Source: Desulfobacula sp. (GTDB lineage: Bacteria; Desulfobacterota; Desulfobacteria; Desulfobacterales; Desulfobacteraceae). Taken from it: a stretch of DNA of 8,562 nt. The stretch spans positions 1 to 8,562 of the forward strand of contig JAABTB010000074.1 of assembly GCA_011390085.1 (NCBI GenBank), written 5' to 3'. The position numbers and the translations under genes are program-made. Below, in pieces: positions 7,140-8,562 of this stretch. Below the pieces are notes generated by a model. It was not told the DNA's origin. It saw only the letters and a program-made list of their open reading frames with translations, and did no database searches. Every line of letters begins with the position of its first letter. Within the stretch, counting starts at the first letter, position 1.

Positions 7140-8186
7140 CTATTTAAACCGGTTCTTTTTAAATATCCAGCAAAAAACAGGGCCGCCGGTCAAGGCGGTC
7201 AGAACCCCGATGGGGATTTCATGGGGAAGAACCGCCCGGGTGATGGTGTCGGCAAAGAGAAGGAGGACGGCCCCGGACAACATGGATAGGGGGATCAGTT
7301 TTCGATTGTCGGGGCCGGTGATAAACCGGACCATATGGGGCACCAGAAGGCCGACAAAACCGATAATCCCTGATATCGACACACAGACGGCAGCCAGCAG
7401 GGACCCTGAAAGAAGAAGGACAAAGGTGACTTTTTTTAAATCCACCCCAAGGCTTGCAGCGGATTTAGGCCCCAGAGAGATGAGGTTGAGATCCCTGGCA
7501 AAAAACATGGAGATAAAAAAGCCGATTCCAAGGAAGGCCGTGATAACCGACACATTGGACCAGGTTTTGGAAGCAAAACTCCCCATGAGCCAGAAGATAA
7601 TGACGGACACCTGCTCATTGGCAATAAATTTTAAGAAACTGATTCCGGCGGAAAGGATGGCGGCCACAATGACCCCGGATAAAATCAGATTATTGGAGGA
7701 AAGCCCGGCCATGGGATTTTTTGCAGAATAGGATAAAAAAATGACCATAAAAAGGGTGAGGCAGGCGCCGGCAAAAGCAAACAGGGGCACTGAAACAAAG
7801 TTAGCCCCCAGATTCAGCAGGATGGCAATGCTAGCGCCAAAGGCAGCTCCGGCGGAAACCCCCAGGGTATAGGGATCGGCCAGGGGGTTCAGCAATATTC
7901 CCTGAAACAAAACACCGGAAAGGGCCAGGGCGGCACCGACACCGGCACAGGACAATATCCTCGGCAGCCGGACATCCATGATAACGGCCAGATGGGTTTC
8001 GTTAATGGCTTGAAGGCCATGAACAGGGACGGCCACCTTTGTGATGAGAATATGAAAGATATCCGTCAGGGGAATCCGAATATACCCCATAGAAAGGGAA
8101 AGAAAAATCATTAAAATAAGGAAAAGGGAGAACAGGACCACCAGAAACCCTGTCCTCCCTTTTAATATGGCACCCGGTATACTCAA
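7140..8186 (-). CDS. ABC transporter permease, FecCD/BtuC-like
   Basis: This inner-membrane channel subunit of a class II importer probably works as a dimer with the neighbouring ATPase. From a TTG at 8186 it has 348 aa, typical of FecCD permeases, with about ten membrane segments. TM1 falls at about 14-34. Family hallmarks are VRLPRILS (72-79), SGVLFQGILLNPLADPYTLG (90-109) followed by VSAGAAFGAS, and late GIIGFVGLLVPHMVRF and LPHEIPIGVLTALTGGPVFCW. The start is uncertain. The frame stays open to a TTG at 8339 and an ATG at 8336, but these abut the terminator T-tract, have no clear ribosome binding site, and would add about 50 atypical residues. No strong Shine-Dalgarno precedes 8186 either. 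It is the first structural gene after the riboswitch. Confidence 0.9.
   Translation of the reverse strand: MSIPGAILKGRTGFLVVLFSLFLILMIFLSLSMGYIRIPLTDIFHILITKVAVPVHGLQAINETHLAVIMDVRLPRILSCAGVGAALALSGVLFQGILLNPLADPYTLGVSAGAAFGASIAILLNLGANFVSVPLFAFAGACLTLFMVIFLSYSAKNPMAGLSSNNLILSGVIVAAILSAGISFLKFIANEQVSVIIFWLMGSFASKTWSNVSVITAFLGIGFFISMFFARDLNLISLGPKSAASLGVDLKKVTFVLLLSGSLLAAVCVSISGIIGFVGLLVPHMVRFITGPDNRKLIPLSMLSGAVLLLFADTITRAVLPHEIPIGVLTALTGGPVFCWIFKKNRFK
8122..8163 (-). other. Strong GC-rich hairpin at the start of the permease gene
   Basis: On the minus strand AAAAGGGAGGACAGG pairs with CCTGTTCTCCCTTTT in a 15-bp stem with one G-U pair, around a 12-nt loop. TTTTCC and more T-rich sequence follow. 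It overlaps codons leading into TM1 and hides a perfect Shine-Dalgarno-like GGGAGG in its 5' arm. It could be a second attenuator, a structure limiting translation, or simply incidental base pairing. The sequence alone does not decide. Confidence 0.45.
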
Positions 8187-8200
8187 ATTGCTGCCATAAT

Positions 8201-8287
8201 CTACAAGCCAATGCTTGAAGCTTTTACAGCATCTTTTATGAAGACATAAGATGCTGCCTGATGATGAGATTTTTGGTATTGTTTCAT
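8201..8287 (-). CDS. Possible 28-codon upstream reading frame in the operon leader
   Basis: An ATG at 8287 has the best Shine-Dalgarno of the leader, GAGGAG at 8298-8303, about 10 nt upstream. It opens a 28-codon frame (MKQYQKSHHQ through KASSIGL) ending in TAG at 8201, 14 nt before the TTG proposed for the permease. The frame differs from that of the permease, so it is not an N-terminal extension unless a frameshift exists. The peptide resembles nothing I know. It may be a translated leader that delivers ribosomes to the poorly initiated permease, or chance. The ATG is formed by the centre of the parS-like palindrome. Confidence 0.3.
   Translation of the reverse strand: MKQYQKSHHQAASYVFIKDAVKASSIGL
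8227..8256 (-). other. Leader hairpin between terminator and permease
   Basis: On the minus strand CAGCATCTT/ATG pairs with CAT/AAGATGCTG around a TCTT loop, with a 2-nt bulge, giving about 12 base pairs. No T-run follows in transcription direction, so it is not an intrinsic terminator. It lies inside the possible 28-codon leader frame and could act on translation or RNA stability; that is inference. Confidence 0.4.
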
Positions 8288-8295
8288 GTGAAACA
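8280..8295. other. parS-like ParB-binding palindrome in the operon leader
   Basis: The sequence TGTTTCATGTGAAACA matches parS TGTTTCACGTGAAACA at 15 of 16 positions; only one central base differs, and both 7-bp arms are perfect inverted repeats. It lies between the terminator and the permease, overlapping the start codon of the possible leader peptide. On the minus strand, in the permease frame, it reads Val-Ser-His-Glu-Thr. ParB binding is inferred from consensus and from the two other sites in the operon. Confidence 0.65.
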
Positions 8296-8340
8296 CACTC
8301 CTCGGTTATTAAGGTTACCAAAGCGAGGCCGGGCATCAAT

Positions 8341-8375
8341 AAAAAATCCCATATCAGAACCAGTCTGATATGGGA
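8341..8375 (-). terminator. Intrinsic terminator, likely expression platform of the cobalamin riboswitch
   Basis: In the direction of transcription, TCCCATATCAGA pairs perfectly with TCTGATATGGGA (12 bp) around a 5-nt loop CTGGT. T6 (8346-8341) and ATT follow immediately. It lies about 60 nt after the riboswitch B12 box and before every gene of the operon, the position expected for a terminator that forms when cobalamin is bound. The AT-rich stem is weaker than many terminators. I could not identify a convincing antiterminator pairing, so the OFF-switch mechanism is inferred from layout. The same hairpin could alternatively act as the kissing-loop stem seen in cobalamin riboswitches. Confidence 0.82.
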
Positions 8376-8436
8376 ACCGTTTTTATCCTCATTTTATTGA
8401 TCCGTCCCTTGTCCTCGCAAGCAACACGACCAAACA

Positions 8437-8562
8437 CTCAGGCAGGTTTTCTGGCTTCCGGATCATTTTACGTGTCACACCTTCCCGTTCATCAGCCTAT
8501 CAACAGTGGTATCTGTGACCTTCATCCCCGGTTACAGCGGCGGGTCCGTTCCTGATTCTCAC
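8437..8562 (-). promoter_or_regulatory. Cobalamin riboswitch aptamer (5' part beyond window edge)
   Basis: Read on the minus strand this is the conserved core and 3' part of a B12 riboswitch. It begins at the edge with GTGAGAATC and continues with ACGGACCCGCCGCTGTAACC. ACCACTG (8504-8510) stands where relatives usually have GCCACTG. GGGAAGGTGTGACACGTA follows, then the B12 box AGCCAGAAAACCTGCCT at 8440-8456. The leftward direction agrees with control of the operon that starts at the permease. The remaining P1/P2 strand and the promoter must lie to the right of the window. Such elements bind adenosyl-, methyl- or hydroxocobalamin and usually lower expression when B12 is plentiful. The 62 bases between the B12 box region and the hairpin show no gene. 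Confidence 0.95.

Noticed and set aside
7117..7731. A 204-codon open frame on the plus strand
   Set aside because: It is antisense to the permease. It is very Arg/Pro/Thr-rich, as expected when membrane-segment codons are read backwards.
8187..8339. N-terminal extension of the permease to the TTG/ATG at 8339/8336
   Set aside because: The start would touch the terminator T-tract with no clear ribosome binding site. The added residues are Cys- and Ser-rich, unlike FecCD permease N termini, and include the parS-like site. It is kept only as an alternative start.
8370..8555. A 61-codon open frame on the plus strand
   Set aside because: It runs backwards through the terminator hairpin and the riboswitch, both structured RNAs on the other strand.
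1..8562. Mobile element, CRISPR array, tRNA or rRNA
   Set aside because: No transposase or integrase motifs, no regularly spaced direct repeats and no conserved RNA gene cores were seen. Nearly the whole window is covered by the cobalamin operon.

Overview
The window is one tightly packed minus-strand operon for anaerobic (early cobalt insertion) cobalamin biosynthesis, preceded by an ABC uptake system and a cobalamin riboswitch. It ends inside cbiP on the left and inside the riboswitch on the right. The anaerobic route is shown by CbiG, the ring-opening enzyme that the oxygen-dependent route lacks. Moderate GC, the CbiE-CbiT fusion, a CobO-type adenosyltransferase and the gene order suggest a strict anaerobe, perhaps a sulfate-reducing Desulfobacterota (Desulfobacter/Desulfobacula-like). 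That taxonomic guess is inference from gene content.

Layout in the direction of transcription (right to left): a cobalamin riboswitch aptamer (5' part beyond the edge); an intrinsic terminator hairpin with a T6 tract; a leader with a possible 28-codon upstream reading frame, two further hairpins and a parS-like palindrome; a FecCD/BtuC-type permease; a FepC/BtuD-type ATPase; a BtuF-like periplasmic binding protein; cbiL, cbiET (cobL), cbiF, cbiG, cbiH, cobO; and the first 93 codons of cbiP. Neighbours overlap (ATGA in three places, also 23 and 38 nt) or lie 6 to 31 nt apart, so one riboswitch-controlled transcript with translational coupling is likely.

Functionally, the ABC cassette probably imports corrinoids. 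CbiL, CbiH, CbiF, CbiG and CbiET carry out the corrin-ring methylations, ring contraction, lactone opening and decarboxylation. CobO adds the adenosyl ligand and CbiP amidates the side chains to give adenosylcobyric acid. cbiD, cbiC, cbiJ, cbiA and the cobaltochelatase are not in the window and must lie elsewhere if the pathway is complete.

The least expected signal is not enzymatic. Three near-perfect copies of the ParB-binding parS palindrome (TGTTTCACGTGAAACA) lie within 6.3 kb: one in the operon leader, and two inside genes at inter-domain linkers of CbiG and CbiET, where both read Val-Ser-Arg-Glu-Thr. This suggests that the operon doubles as a chromosome-segregation (centromere-like) region, possibly near oriC. 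Otherwise the coding content is a recognisable B12 operon, and I see no mobile element, CRISPR array, tRNA or rRNA.
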